DNA of 64,000 nt from Carnegiea gigantea. Lineage: Eukaryota; Streptophyta; Magnoliopsida; Caryophyllales; Cactaceae. Positions within the stretch are counted from its first letter, which is position 1. Each line of letters starts with the position of its first letter. The stretch lies in contig JAKOGI010000107.1 of NCBI GenBank assembly GCA_029747015.1, positions 928,606-992,605 on the forward strand. The letters run 5' to 3'. The notes beneath the pieces were generated by a model. That model searched no databases, had not been told where the DNA came from, and saw only the letters and a list, made by a program, of their open reading frames with translations. Made by a program: the position numbers and the translations under genes. Shown piece after piece: positions 33,404 through 45,572 of the stretch.

Positions 33404-36400
33404 ATGGCCTCCTTTCCTCATTCAACCCCAACCTTTAACTACATATCAAATTTGAGGCCACCCATATTCAATGGAGAGAATTATCAAATGTGAAGTATTC
33501 AAATGAGAACCTTCTTCATGGCACAAGGTTTATGGGATGTAGTAGAAAAGGGGTATGAAGAATCTCTTCAGGATCATAAGAAGAAGCATGGAGATGGGAA
33601 GCAAAAAGAAGGTGAAGAAAAATCATTATGGGATGAAACCAAGCAAATGTCATATCTACAAAACAAGAACAAGGATATTACATCCTATGCATTCATTCAA
33701 CAAGAGGTTACTCCAACCATCTTTCCTCAAATCATGGCTAACACAATAGCTAAGGAGGTTTGGAGCATTCTAAAGGATTCATACTAGGGCATCAATAAGG
33801 TAACATCTATTAAACTTCAAACTCTCTGGAAAGAATTTGAAAATTTATCCATGAAAGAAGGTGAAACCATTCAAGTATTTTTCAATCGTGTCACCCATAT
33901 AATTAATAGCATTAAAATATTCGAAGACATGATCGAAGACAAAAAGGTAGTTCAAAAGGTGCTAAGAGGTCTTCTTCCAAAATTTGATCACATAGTGGCT
34001 GCAATTGAAGAATCTAAAGACTCATCTATGCTCTTAGTAACAGAATTAATGGGGTCTCTTCAAGCACATGAGGAGAGATTGTGTAGATTTACGGACCGGC
34101 CACTAGAGCAGTCTTTTCAGGGCAAATTAAAATTCTCTAATAATGGAGAAAATAAAAATGAAAATGGCAGAAGAAATTTCCCCCAGAGAAATGGAGCGCT
34201 AAATAACCGTAGCAGGGGGAGAGGAAGTTATAAAAATCAAGGAAGTTGTGATAATGAAAAATTAGGCCCATATTGTGGATTATGCAGAATGAACAACCAC
34301 AACACAAATGATTATCGGTATAAGTGTAGAAGATGCACATGGCACATACATCACATACGAGATTACCGAAATCGACAACAAGACAAGGCCAACTTTACTG
34401 AAAGAGATGACTCTGAAAAATGTCTTCTACTCTTGCTTAAATACTCAGCATGAGTCACAAGACTTGTGGTATGTTGATAGTGGTTGCTCAAACCACATGA
34501 CGGGAGAAAAAAATTCTTTTGTTCAACTAGATGAAAGTATAAAATCAAATATCACTCTTGGTGATGGAAGAATACAAGAGGTAGCTGGCAAAGGGACGAT
34601 TGCCGTAAAAGCTAAAAACGACTCAACTAAATATACTCAAGATGTCTTTTATGTCCTTGGTCTAGCTCAAAATCTATTAAGTGTTAGTTAGTTGATGCAA
34701 AAAGGCTATATAGTGACATTCGATGATGACAAGTGCCTCATATTCGATAAAGAGAAGAAACAGTTAGTAGCCTCTGTTGTAATGGCGTAAAACAAAATCT
34801 TTCCTCTAAGAATGCCAGCAGAACAAAAGGTAGCCCTCAGCTCTGTCATGGAGGATACGACATTATGGCATCACATGTATGACCATCTAAATCTCAATAG
34901 TCTTAAAGTTTTAAAGAGAAGAAATATGGTCATTAGTCTGCCCACAATAGATACTGACAAAAGTATATGTGAAGGTTGTACTATGGGAAAGATGCACAAA
35001 CTCCCATTCACTAAACTGCTTGGAGGGCTAAAGCTCCGGTTCAACTAGTCTATACTAACATTTGGGGTCCAGCCCGTAATCCTCGCCTGGGAGGAAAAAG
35101 ATACTTCTTACTATCAGTGGATGACTCTAACCGCATGATGTGGGTGTAATTCCTTGAACAAAAATCATAGGCCTTCACATATTTCCTACAATTCAAGGCT
35201 CTCACAGAGAAACAAAGTGGGCATAGTCTAAAAATTCTAAGATCTGATCATAGGAGAGAATTCAATTGGAATGAGTTCAACAACTTCTGTAAAAAGGAAG
35301 GCATTAAAAGGGAGCTCACAGTCAGGTGCACACCTCAACAAAATAGTGTCGCAGAAAGAAAGAATACGACAATAGTCGAAATGGCTCACAGCATATTGCA
35401 AAGTAAGAATTTGCCAAAACAATTCTGGGCTGAAGCAGTAAATACAACAGTCTACATTCTTAATCGATCTCCCACGAAGGCAGTGCTCAAGAAGACACCA
35501 TATGAAGCATAGTTCAAGAGGAAGCCCAAGGTAAATCATCTCAGAGTTTTTGGATGTATTGCCTATTTGCATATTCCCGAAGAAAACTGGAAAAAGCTAG
35601 ATGGCAAAGGAGAAAAGTGCATATTCATTGGGTACAGTGATGAATCCAAGGAGTATCACCTCTGTAATCTAGAAAATAAGAATGTAATTATTTCAAGAGA
35701 TGTCATATTTGATGAAGGATCCAAATGAAATTGGCCAGATGATCTAACCTAGCAAACATCTCAAGAAAATTGTCAAATTCAAGAAATCAGAGAAGATAGG
35801 CCGCTTGATTTGGGTCCATCTTCACCAATAAGACCATCTTTAAGTGAATCAAGTTCTTTAAGCACTACTCTAGAATCAAGTCCTTCTCAACCCATTAGGA
35901 GGTCTCAACGAGAAAAACGCTCACCAAGTTGTCTACAAGACTATGAATGTGGTCAGGTAATCACAACGTTCTTCGCTAGTGAGCCATAAACATTTCAAGA
36001 TGTAGCCTAAGATGAAAAATGGATTGAGGCTATGAATAAAGAAATCAAAATGATCGAGAAAAACAACACTTGGCAGTTGGTGGATAAGCCTCGGGACAAA
36101 AAAGTCGTTGGGCTCAAATGAGTTTATCAAATCAAACACAATCAGGATAGCTCGATTCAAAAATGTAAAACCCGGCTAGTTGCCAAAGGGTATTCACAAC
36201 AACTTGGAATTGACTACGATAAGACATTTGCTCCCGTAGTTCGCATGGAGACAATAAGAACAGTACTTGCAATAGCAGTACAATTAAAGTTACAAGTCTT
36301 TCAACTTGATATCAAGTTAGCATTTCTAAATGGCGAGCTAGAAGAAGAGGTCTACGTTGAACAACCTCAAGGGTATGTGGTAGAAGGCCATGAAGACAAG

Positions 36401-37510
36401 GTTTACTTGCTAAAGAAAGCCCTTTATGGTCTCAAACAAGCACCACGAGCTTGGAATAGCAAAATCAATGGTATTTACTCCAAACTGGATTTATGAAGAG
36501 TCCAAGTGAGCCATCCTTATACATCAAGACCCAAGGACAAGATATTCTAATTTTGTGCCTATATGTTGAAGATCTTATATACACAAGTACAAATCAAAGA
36601 ATGATTGAAGATTTCAAGAAGTCCATGATGGACGAATTTGAAATGACCGATTTGGGACTAATGAAGTACTACCTCGGCATGCAAGTAAAGGAAAGCCCAG
36701 GTCAGATTTTCGTTTTTCAAGAAAAATATGCAGCAGATCTCCTTAAGAAGTCTAATATGCTTGACTGCAATTCGCTATCAACACCCATGGCAACAAATGA
36801 AAAACTTTCTAAGTATGACTGACAAGAGAAGGTGGATGGATCAAATTATCAAAGTCTAATCAGATCATTAGTCTATCTCACTAACACTTGACCAGATATA
36901 GTCTATGCTATTAGCACTGTCTCCCGATTCATGAGTGAGCCCAGTAAAGCTCACTTTGCAGCAGCTAAGAGAATTTTGAGATACATCAAAGGTACGAAAG
37001 AATTACGGTCTTCTATACAAGACAGAGAAAGACGCAAGGCTTATCGGGTATACAGACAGTAACTAAGGCGGATGCATAGATGAAAGAAAAAGCACAAGTG
37101 GACATGTATTTCAATTAGGCTCTAAGGCTATCTCCTGGTCATCCAAGAAGCAAGCAACAACAGCACGGTCTTCAGCAGAAGCTGAATACATTACAGTTTC
37201 AAGCGCAGCATGTGAAGCAATATGGCTCATAAGAATACTGGATGACCTACAAGAAGACAACAAAGAACCAACTACACTTTTATGTGACAATATGTCGACA
37301 ATAGCAATGACAAGCAACCCAGTCTTCCGCAATAGAACCAAGTACATTGAGATCTGACATCACTTTATAAGAGAACTCATGGATAAACAGGAGATCAAGC
37401 TACAATTTTGCAGAACAGATGAGCAACTAGCAAATATATTCACAAAGGTTATCACAAGCGACAAGTTCATCTACTTTAGACAACGGCTTAGAGTACAAGG
37501 ATGTTTCTAG
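33404..37510 (+). pseudogene. Copia gag-pol polyprotein, full length but dead
   Basis: Starts ATGGCCTCCTTTCCTCA (33404), with gag strings PPIFNGENYQM, FMAQGLWDVVEKGYEE, TLWKEFENLSMKEGETIQVF and VLRGLLPKFDHIVAAIEESK. An eroded zinc knuckle (CGLCRMNNHNTNDY) follows. Protease reads VDSGCSNHMTGE (34473-34509), Asp present. Integrase reads LWHHMYDHLN, CEGC and TPQQNSVAERKN. RT reads [20 protein letters not shown] and YVEDLIYTSTN (36561-36593), where the second catalytic Asp pair is ED, not DD. RNase H reads SSAEAEYITVSSAACEAIWL. Stops occur at 33491, 33785, 34451, 34689, 34788, 35047 and many later points, plus a frame change near 34430. It cannot be translated. Confidence 0.93.
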
Positions 37511-37522
37511 ATTAAAGGAGAG

Positions 37523-37978
37523 TTTTAGAAATTAATAATCTAGAAACATCTTCATATTTTAGAATCTTCCACAATATTTCGGTATCTGCTAGATTATCGT
37601 GGAACCTTCCAAAATGCTCTAGAACCTTCCAGACCATTCCAGAATATTTTCGATAATCGTATAAGCTTTCAGATTACTCTAAACTCTTCTAGAACTTTCT
37701 AAGAGATTATACAATATTCTACATCATCTAGATACTTCCAGATACTCTAAAATATCTAGATATTTAGGAAGATATTAACATGGGATGCTATAGAAGGTTA
37801 ATAATCGCTATAGGACCAAATCAATCTCTACTGTCCATTAAGAAGGTGGATGGTTATAGATACCCTCAAGGAGGGCTCATTTGTAAGCAAGCAAAAAAGA
37901 AACCAAGCATTGTAATACAAAGTACCCATTCCATCAAACAACTTCCATCATTCATATATTTTTCTATATTTTCTAACA
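37523..37978 (+). repeat. Right (3') LTR of the intronic copia element
   Basis: 456 bp, same structure as the left LTR with many substitutions. The first base pair is TT instead of TG, the TATA box is degenerate (TATAGATA, about 37855) and the third heat-shock array is partly eroded, while the middle one (37622-37650) is extended by one extra GAA. Confidence 0.93.
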
Positions 37979-38027
37979 AAATTTAATTGAATTTTCACAG
38001 TTAAAATCTGGGTTTTGTGTCTCGTAG

Positions 38028-38125
38028 ATTGAAAAGGCGTATCTGAGAGACTTCATGCAAAGAGGGAGAGAGAGTGTTGTTGAAGAGAGAGGATGGGACT
38101 TTATCTAACCCTGAGATCTCTTCAA
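38028..38125 (+). pseudogene. SRP19: SRP19 exon 2, frameshifted
   Basis: Acceptor gtgtctcgtag|ATTGAAAAG is good and the donor TTCAA|GTAAGA is good. The reading frame is correct through ATGCAAAGAGGGAGA. The string gggagagagagtg is 2 bases short of what the conserved GRVRVLLK block needs, so the downstream half is read only in the +1 frame and the normal frame stops at TAA (about 38107). Confidence 0.8.
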
Positions 38126-38331
38126 GTAAGAATTTCTTTGTATGCGTTTTTCTTGTTGTTTTAGTTTGATCATTTTGTTTCATTCTAATTGACATGTTAA
38201 TTATATGCGAAAGTTCAATGAATATTCATAGTCAGTTGACCATTGAATGGGACATTGGATTGATTGATTCATTTGGAAGCCCGAAGGCAATGAGTACTGT
38301 TCTAAGCATATAATTTCTGGGCCTTTTCTGT

Positions 38332-38471
38332 GTGTGGGGATGGGTATGGGGATGGGTATAACTTTACAACATCCTGTGAGTATAGGTATAAGTATGTGTA
38401 TTAATTTTGAAAATGGATATGGGTGAGGGTACGGCTAAACTCGCCCTGTAACCACCCCATTGCCACCCCTA
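38332..38471. mobile_element. hAT-type MITE fragment, family 2-like, in SRP19 intron 2
   Basis: The right end reads CCCCATTGCCACCCCTA (38471), the complement of the hAT terminus TAGGGGTGGCAATGGGG. The left part GGGGATGGGTATGGGGATGGG carries the same subterminal words. No convincing 8-bp duplication was found, so the left end may be lost. Confidence 0.55.
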
Positions 38472-39686
38472 GCTGCTAATGTTTCGATTGATACCATGAA
38501 ATGGCACTAATGGTTGTTAATTGCATGCTCTTAGGAGCTACCTTAGTTTAGAAGATAGTTTAATGGGAGCATAGGTATAGCGCTGAATTCTAATGAATAC
38601 ATCTAATTGAAAGCATTATCAACTCTACTTTTAAGCAACCACCATGGATTAGTTAGATGATTACCGGATCTCTTCTGGCTACTTAATGACATAGCTGAAT
38701 TCAGTGTACCATAGAAGCTTCAATTCATAACTGTCTTGTCATCCGTTGTTGTGGGCTTCTGTCTGCATCCTTACAGCCTTTACATTGTGTCAAATTAGGG
38801 ACCTGTAAAGTACTCATTCGATTAGGCCTCCACCAGAGTTTATTTGATGCGATGCTGAGCGGCTACGTTTCTCTGATTTTAAGTAATATCAAACATGCTA
38901 ATATGCTATAGGACTCTTTCTGGGTGTTCAGTTGCCTGATTTTGATTTAATATTCTGTTGAGGATCTGTGATTTTAGCAGGTATAATAAGAGACTCAATT
39001 CTTGAGGTTTGTGTTGATCTAAAAGGTGTTTCAGATCTGCTTCATTGAATTCAAACGAAAGGGAAAAAATCATTACTCATTGTGCCATATATAATTCTTC
39101 AATACAACCACCTAAAATAGGATTTGCTCCAGGGTTTCGGTCCTACTGAAAGAGAGCATCCCAAACTCTCCAAGTTGCTTAGGCGAGAACTTAGGTCGCT
39201 ACTTAGTACTCAAATTGAGCTTAGTCTAGCTTTTAGATGGCAGGGTAGGGAGCATTCTTGGTGAGTGGGTAACTATCACTATGAAGGACATTTTCGGATG
39301 GGCATCAATTTTTTCTTGATACCTTATTGCAATTAGCTTATAAGATAAGCATGAGAAATGGAATTATTAACACCCTCACTAGCCAAGCTTGAGGTTGCGG
39401 CTGGTATATCTTGTGGGTTTCCCGCGGAACATGATTTTATCACCCCTTCAGTAACGGGGCTACAATTCGCCGAACGAAAAATACTTGATACTAATTTAGT
39501 GTGCTGTATGCTCATTGAGATGTTCTTGAACCCATGATTGGCAATATCTGGGCACATGGAAAGCCAATTTTGGGTAATTTGTTCAGCTTGGATCGTGACC
39601 CTAGGATATTGGTCTTGGTTTCGTTATATTGGTTTTTCCCTGAAAAGTTTCTCATCCCCCTGTCGTTTCCTGTTACGAGACCACAT

Positions 39687-39934
39687 GAAAGGAATTGATG
39701 TTGAAAATCACAGAATTGGTACGACGGCACCATGGAAGAACTAAGAAGCTGGAACCGGCCTCGAACTCGAGCAATGTTCCCACTAAATATGTCAGTGGTG
39801 GCAAAAAGAAGAAAGAGATCAAATTCATTGGTTATGTCAGTATTTTCCTTGGGTCACTGAGCATTGCTATGGAACTGAACCGTAAATTGCTGGATGAAAA
39901 TGTAGAGGATGTTATGGCAGTGCTCTGTTTCTGA
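39687..39934 (+). pseudogene. SRP19: SRP19 last exon with lost stop
   Basis: Encodes KELMLKITELVRRHHGRTKK, LEPASNSSNVPTK and the basic SGGKKKK tail, where plant SRP19 proteins normally end. Here the frame continues EIKFIGYVSIFLG... to a stop at about 39932, implying loss of the original stop. The base pair before the exon is AT (39685-39686), not AG. Confidence 0.8.
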
Positions 39935-40342
39935 TCTAGTGATGAGGTTGAAATTGGGCATGCTTCTTTTTGTGTTCCCCGGCTAGCAGATATTTGAGCA
40001 ACCTCTGGATTTTCAGACTCTTAGTTTCGAATGACAGTTATATTTACATTTGGCGGTTGAATTTCACGGAGTTTTTGCAATCTATGCAACCTAGATGAGT
40101 ATTTCTTCAACGGAGCCAAACGCCAAGTGTCTTTTATGTGAAAGTACAGCAGAAACTCACAATAGGAAGGACTGGTCCATGAGTATCTAATCCAAATTCC
40201 AACAGACAAATACTCAGAAAGTCACCATTGGAAAGACTACTTAAGTGGATGTTTTCATTGCAAACCGCAATGGGAGGAAAATCATAGTAAAATCATATTT
40301 CAGATATACTAAAATGAAGATAACAAGGTACGCCCCATTAAA
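39935..40342. other. No gene recognised
   Basis: Sequence between the SRP19 remnant and the next DNA-transposon relic; may hold SRP19 3' flank. Nothing recognisable. Confidence 0.5.
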
Positions 40343-41021
40343 GCCCTGTTCTTTTCGTAATTTAATGGACCAAACTCACTCCTTTCCACTCCCACTTACT
40401 TCTTCTTACTCTTTCCCACATCTCCCTACACTTTAAAAAAATATCACTCATTCTCACTCCTTTCTACTCTCGTCCACTTTCATTCACTCCTTCCTACTCT
40501 TATATATAACTATTATTTTTCATATTTTAAAAACTTTTATAATTTGTATAATTGTGTGTATGAATAGTCTGATAATAATTATGAAAATTTTTATTTATTT
40601 TTCAGATGTTATGGAAAAATTTTTTATTTGTGCTGGAAATTGTAGATGACGTAATTTTGTTATATATATTGAAAAAATAATTTTTTCTACTTCGTTAAGC
40701 AAATGTTAGTTTTTTGTAACTGGTAGATATTTTGGGTTTGATTCTGTATAAGGAAGAGATGCTCAATTTTTTTTTTTTTTTTTTTTTTGCGTTGGTTACG
40801 AAATATTTATTATAGGTCATCAAAGCATGGATAATTGTTGATGTATGCATTGGTTGGAGTGAGTTGAAGTTGATTGAAATTGGTTGAAGCTGGTATTTTT
40901 TTATTGAAGTTCATAAAGTGGATTGATGTGGGTTGAGGTTGATAAATTTGGATTTACCAACGAAAAGAAAAAGGTCTAAACATATGTGGATTTTTTTCGT
41001 AGTTCGTATTTGGTTAACATA

Positions 41022-41023
<2 letters not shown>

Positions 41024-41100
<77 letters not shown>
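41024..41100. repeat. (AT)n microsatellite
   Basis: A pure AT tract of about 77 bp in the left arm of the split DNA transposon. Confidence 0.98.
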
Positions 41101-41102
<2 letters not shown>

Positions 41103-41334
41103 GTAATTTGTTTTACGAATAACAAAAATTATAATTTTTTTAGAGCAATAATGGCCACGAAATAATATTTCATACCTGAGTCAACACAGAAAAATATTTT
41201 TTCAGTCCAAATATCATCGGTAATTACTATCACAAATAAAAGATTACATTAATAAAACAAAATATGTAACTTACATCAACTCTCATACTTCATTCAACTC
41301 CTTCCCTCCTTTCCCATACTTAAAAAAATACTAC

Positions 41335-42911
41335 TGTTGAGTTCGTGAGTATACAACCACAAGAGGAGGGGTGAATTGTGGTGTCTGATTTTCGCGTTGT
41401 AAATAACAAACACCCTCACAGAGGTTGTTATCAAATGACAAACACCCTGATAACTTGTTTGCACGGGGTGTTCTCAAATATTGCAGATGCGAAAATCACC
41501 AAGATAAATGCGGAAAATAAAGCACACACAATTTTTACGTGGAAAACATCTCTAGCCCAACTGAGGTGTGAAAAACCACGACCTACCTCGTGTAGGATTT
41601 GACCACTTTCACTAACGGGCTTCACACGTTACAAATGTAACACACCTTGTTACAACTTGCAACCACGTAACCTTCTTCCCAAAGACAGGTTACACCACGT
41701 CCAACCTTCGCAAGATTAGACACGTCCAAGTCCACACGACTAGGACACACTCACTCACTTTTCTGATCAAGATCAGGGTTACAAACACCTTACAGGGGGT
41801 GCTTCTCACTAAGCAGATGTAAGGTACAATGAAGATCCTATTATGCCAATGGTTTGAAAACTCAAATCAAACACAGCTTGTCACGGTTTTGCTTTTCAGA
41901 ATGAAGCTCAAGAATTTTAATGTGAAAACCGAGTTTCTTGATTTTTTTCCAGATTTTTCAGAAAGCTGTGTTGCTTCTCTTTTTCAGTCTGAGTTTTTTC
42001 TATCTACTTCTTGGCTTCTCTACGGGAGAGAAAAGCTGCGGTTTTTAAACACAAGGTCCAACGGTCAAAAACCAAAGACTCAGCTAAGTATGGAAAATGA
42101 TTTGCAAACAAAATATATTCTCCAACGGCTAATGATGAATTTATCCCAAAATATAAGGGATTTTGTTATCTTAAAAGATAACCCTTATCTTCCCATAGCC
42201 GTGAAGAGGTTTAAAGAGATTTTCAGCTTTTACCAAATCCGAAAATATAGTCATAGGAATCTTTTGATTTGGCAAATCTCCCAAACCTATTTTCGCAAAT
42301 CTCCATAATATTTTCAAGAACTATCCTCTCCAGAAAAATAGCAATTTTGAAATTCAAAGAAAGTATTCTGGAGATCTTGGCCAACCAAAATGAATTTTCA
42401 AAAATAATCGGGTATGGCCACTGCAGTTCAGAAACACCCTAGGCACCCTGTTTGCAGGGTTGTTCGCAACTGGTGTTCTGAAGTACTTTAGCGCAAATAC
42501 CGATTCAAGAGGTGTTTAAAATGATGTTTTCAATATTGGCATATTAACAAGAGTCTAATTAAATAAAACCTATATACCCAAGACTTCTTGTTTTGAACCA
42601 GTCATCTTATCCGAGATTTGTAGAGCTGCTGTGAACACCAAGGCCACCTTGTTTGCTGGGGTTGTTCTATGCATTACTAGAGTTCAGGAACACGCTTTAC
42701 AATCAACTATCGAGATGGTGTTCTTGACTTAATATGGAATCACCAAGTAAAACCTGTCTAGAAGACTTGTTCTCACATGTAGCAAACCAGTTAATACAAT
42801 AAAGATCACAAACACCAGTTAGGCCTGTTTGGAGATCGTGTTCGGAGCAACATTACTTGGACAAATTTTTACACTTGGATTTGTTATCATCAAAACTAAA
42901 TATAATCAACA
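41335..42911 (-). repeat. 3' LTR of the SIRE-type element
   Basis: 1,577 bp, TG...CA ends, preceded (element sense) by a polypurine tract AAAAAGGGGGAATT at 42912-42925. The 159-codon plus-strand open frame inside is also present in shortened form in the other LTR and is not a gene. Confidence 0.97.
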
Positions 42912-43091
42912 AATTCCCCCTTTTTGATGATGACAAACCAAGTGACCATATTGACAAAATTTAAACGCGCTTAACAACGTTTAATGCTGATAGGGATCTG
43001 CTGATAGGGATCCTCTAGGTGCTAGGTCATATCTGGGATCCTCTAGGTGCTAGGTCATATCTGTCCATATGGTCTTATTCCCCCTTTTGGC
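42911..43091 (-). other. Two polypurine tracts and a 28-bp tandem duplication beside the 3' LTR
   Basis: On the minus strand AAAAAGGGGGAATT abuts the 3' LTR, and a second similar tract GCCAAAAGGGGGAAT lies at 43077-43091. Between them the 28-bp unit starting gggatcctctaggtgctagg is repeated perfectly at 43007-43034 and 43035-43062, preceded by a partial copy (gatagggatc). Confidence 0.9.
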
Positions 43092-43240
43092 ATCATTAAA
43101 AAGCATAAGCAACAGGAGTAATGCAAGAAAAGCAATATAGAGCATAAGGTGCAAGTAGCATTAATAAAGGGATATTGCATTAAAAACATTACAATGCCAA
43201 AAAACTGAGATGAGAGGAAACAAGAGAACAGCCTAGAGAA

Positions 43241-45107
43241 TCATGGAACAGGGGGTGGTTTCGTTTGCAGAGGAGGGATGCTAGGGGCAAGAGTGGAGAG
43301 AAGTGCAAGCAAATCTTCATGACGTTTGGCCGAGAGAGCTCGTTCCTCAGCAAGAGTAGCCTTGATAGCTGAGAGCTCATCCTTGAGGCGAGCATTGTCC
43401 TCAAGAACAGCCTCAACCTTGACGGAAGGTTGCCCAGAAACAGGTGGTCGAGGTGGTCGACGACCCTGTTTGGAGACTGACCCTTCGCCAACCTCATAGC
43501 CACACCCTAGCAGAGTGTCAATCCCAATCTCATCAATGATTTGGGCCGCCACTCTTCGTGTGAGCACTATCCCAAAGTGCTCAAGCACCCTTGTCAACAG
43601 AAACCCATAGCCAAGATCATGTGCCCGGGTGGTGTTCGCAATTCGCTCTATGTGGCGAATCATGATTGCAGGGAGGTTTACTGGTTCCTCCCGATCCAGT
43701 AGGTCCACCAGACATTGATCGAAGGCATCTGCTGAGTTTCGCCCTTGACCTCGCGGTATTATGTTCTTGATGTGAACATAAACAGTAGTTGGTGCAGGGA
43801 GGTCATTTCACCCTTCTTAACCGAGAGGGGTGTTCTCAGGCCCTGTTTTTGACTAAGGCGTTTGGACACCTCTAAGAGCTTGGCTGTTTCCAGCGCAGTT
43901 TTGTCTTCCCTCACATACACAGCAAATCCACGAGAATGGATGCCCAGAATGTCACCAAGGGTGGCTGCATCAAAGAAGAAATGGCACTCATTGACAGCAC
44001 TTGTCACCACCCCATTTGTGACAGAGCAGTTGGCATAGAACTCAGCCAACTCAGGCACAGAACACCCTTGCTGGGTGTTTGCAAACAACTCAAGCCAGCC
44101 TTGGGCTCGAAGCTTGTTCAAGAACACCCCCAGACCCTGTTCCTCGAAAAAGCTTACATTCACTACCTTCCCCCTGACGACATTGCGCTTCAGCAACTGC
44201 GCATGTTTGTCAGACATAGGAGAGGGAGTGAACTGCTTTGGGCGTTTAAGGACAGGAACAGAGGTGGTAGTTTCTGGTAGGGGGCTGTTCTGGGCTTTCG
44301 CTTGAGGGGTGTTTTGGCAGGAGAGAGCTTCACAGCAGGTTTATTGGTTGGTTTTGGAGGAGATTGTTCTTCAGAGGACTCGAAAAACACCGGTGTCCCC
44401 TGTTTGAAGGTGGTGTTCTCAGAGTCAGAACTCGAGAACCCTTCAGAAGAAGAAGAAATCTCCTCGATGATAGGAGCAGAGGGTTTGGAGGGACGATGAG
44501 AGGATTGAAACGCTAGCCTTGCAGATTTTCGAGAGGGCTTAGAGGATTGAGGAGAAGAGGGAGTTTGAGAGGGTTGAGACCTTGGTTGTGGCCTTGTTCT
44601 TGGCGTTCTGCTACGCCTAGCCACGATTTTCACCCTCTTCCTTTTCTCTCCAGTTTGAAAGTCTGGAGTGGAGATTTCAGCCTCAGGGAGAGAATTCTTC
44701 TCTAGACTCTCCTCTGACGACTCATTCGACTTCCCTTGGAAGTCGACAAGCAGATCCTTCACAAACACACCTTCGACAGAGGTAGCCCCTGTTTCTGTCG
44801 CGGTGTCAGAGAACAACCCAGAAGAACAGGGCTCAAAATTAAACCCTTCAGGGGTTTCCAAGAATTGTTCTTGAGACCCCGACTTTGTTCCCTCTGACTC
44901 AACTAAAATGGGACAAGCAATTGCCCCTACGAGGAACACCAATTCCCTTCCACATTCAAAGGGAATATCATCCATCCCCATTCCCACTGATTTTAGGGAC
45001 AAGCGATTCAGGAACTTGAAAGGCTTGTAAAGAATTGGGCGAGGGGGAGCAGGGATTGAGGCTGCAAGAACGAGGGCTTTTGATTGAGAAGAGTTGTTGG
45101 AAGCCAT
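43241..45107 (-). pseudogene. Extra 3' ORF (env-position) of the SIRE-type element, frameshifted twice
   Basis: Lies between pol and the 3' LTR on the same strand. From 45107 it reads MASNNSSQSKALVLAASIPA, then a long Ser/Pro/Lys-rich low-complexity region (RSRTPRTRPQPRSQPSQTPS; KPTNKPAVKLSPAKTPLK). After a shift near 44265 follows a folded domain (MSDKHAQLLKRNVVRGKVV, LRAQGWLELF, ELAEFYANCSV, LGDILGIHSRG) of the type called 'putative plant transposon protein'. After a second shift near 43800 comes MDLLDREEPVNLPAIMIRHI and a C-terminal coiled coil (LEDNARLKDELSAIKATLAE). In SIRE1 this position holds an env-like ORF; I see no signal peptide or obvious transmembrane anchor here. Function unknown. 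Confidence 0.8.
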
Positions 45108-45201
45108 TGTTGCTAGAAGAGAGAGATTAGGGTTTAAGGTATTTGCAGGATGTTCGGTTTTTGCTTGAGGGCGAGATGAACGATAGTACTGAGAGCAGGG
45201 C

Positions 45202-45204
<3 letters not shown>

Positions 45205-45234
<30 letters not shown>
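45205..45234. repeat. (AG)n microsatellite
   Basis: About 15 AG units just upstream (element sense) of the 3' ORF start. Confidence 0.95.
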
Positions 45235-45236
<2 letters not shown>

Positions 45237-45572
45237 CCGAATCTTTGAGAAGATTTCTTGATTTGCAACGGGTAGGAGCATTAACATCTTGTGCCTTGGG
45301 AAGGAAAGAAAATACACCGAGAACCAAGGGGCGTATCTGTTCTCTGTATTATGCCTGTTCTTTGCCGTCTGATCTGATTCGACTGAATGGCATTAAGACG
45401 GCTCCAGTACATCCCCTTATGCTGTACTAAGTAGATAAGAGACAAAAAAAATGCACGCAATTCGGGTGTATGCAATCACATCCGTTATTAATAAAATTTG
45501 CAAACAGGGGGAGAGAACAGGGTGTAAAGGTTGATCTTACCAAACCCAGTTCATGTTCTGGAAACAGGTATC

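Larger units (their letters stand above)
32829..37978 (+). mobile_element. Ty1/copia LTR retrotransposon in SRP19 intron 1 (5.15 kb, old)
   Basis: Left LTR 32829-33276 begins TGTTAGAAATTAGTAATC; right LTR 37523-37978 begins TTTTAGAAATTAATAATC and ends TTCTAACA. Flanking 5-bp sequences are gaatt (32824-32828) and aaatt (37979-37983), one mismatch. The primer-binding site TGGTATCAAAGCC follows the left LTR at 33278 and a polypurine tract ATTAAAGGAGAG precedes the right LTR. Gag, protease, integrase, reverse transcriptase and RNase H remnants follow in copia order on the same strand as SRP19. I count 13 differences in the first 104 aligned LTR bases, so the insertion is old. Confidence 0.95.
32595..39934 (+). 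pseudogene. SRP19: SRP19 (signal recognition particle 19 kDa protein), three exons, broken
   Basis: SRP19 binds SRP RNA and helps assemble the particle that targets secretory proteins to the ER. Exon 1 (32595-32771) starts MYDELPNVKRWVVLYPIYIN and contains KKTMAEGRRICVTKACENPT, the family's conserved N-terminal block. Exon 2 (38028-38125) gives EKAYLRDFMQRGR and then, in another frame, LLKREDGTLSNPEISS. Exon 3 (39687 on) gives KELMLKITELVRRHHGRTKK and the Lys-rich tail SGGKKKK. Residue order and lengths match plant SRP19. Defects: intron 1 begins GAG|ATATGT instead of GAG|GTATGT; exon 2 lacks 2 bases in its GA run (near 38060-38074); exon 3 is preceded by CAT, not an AG acceptor; and the frame runs on about 39 codons past the expected stop. 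Intron 1 is 5.3 kb because a copia element sits in it. Probably a pseudogene or decayed duplicate; sequencing error at the GA run alone would not explain all the defects. Confidence 0.85.

Noticed and set aside
41829..42308. 159-codon plus-strand frame inside the SIRE-type LTR, with a shorter counterpart at 51136-51354
   Set aside because: Same LTR sequence twice; broken in the second copy by one base and antisense to the element. No domain.
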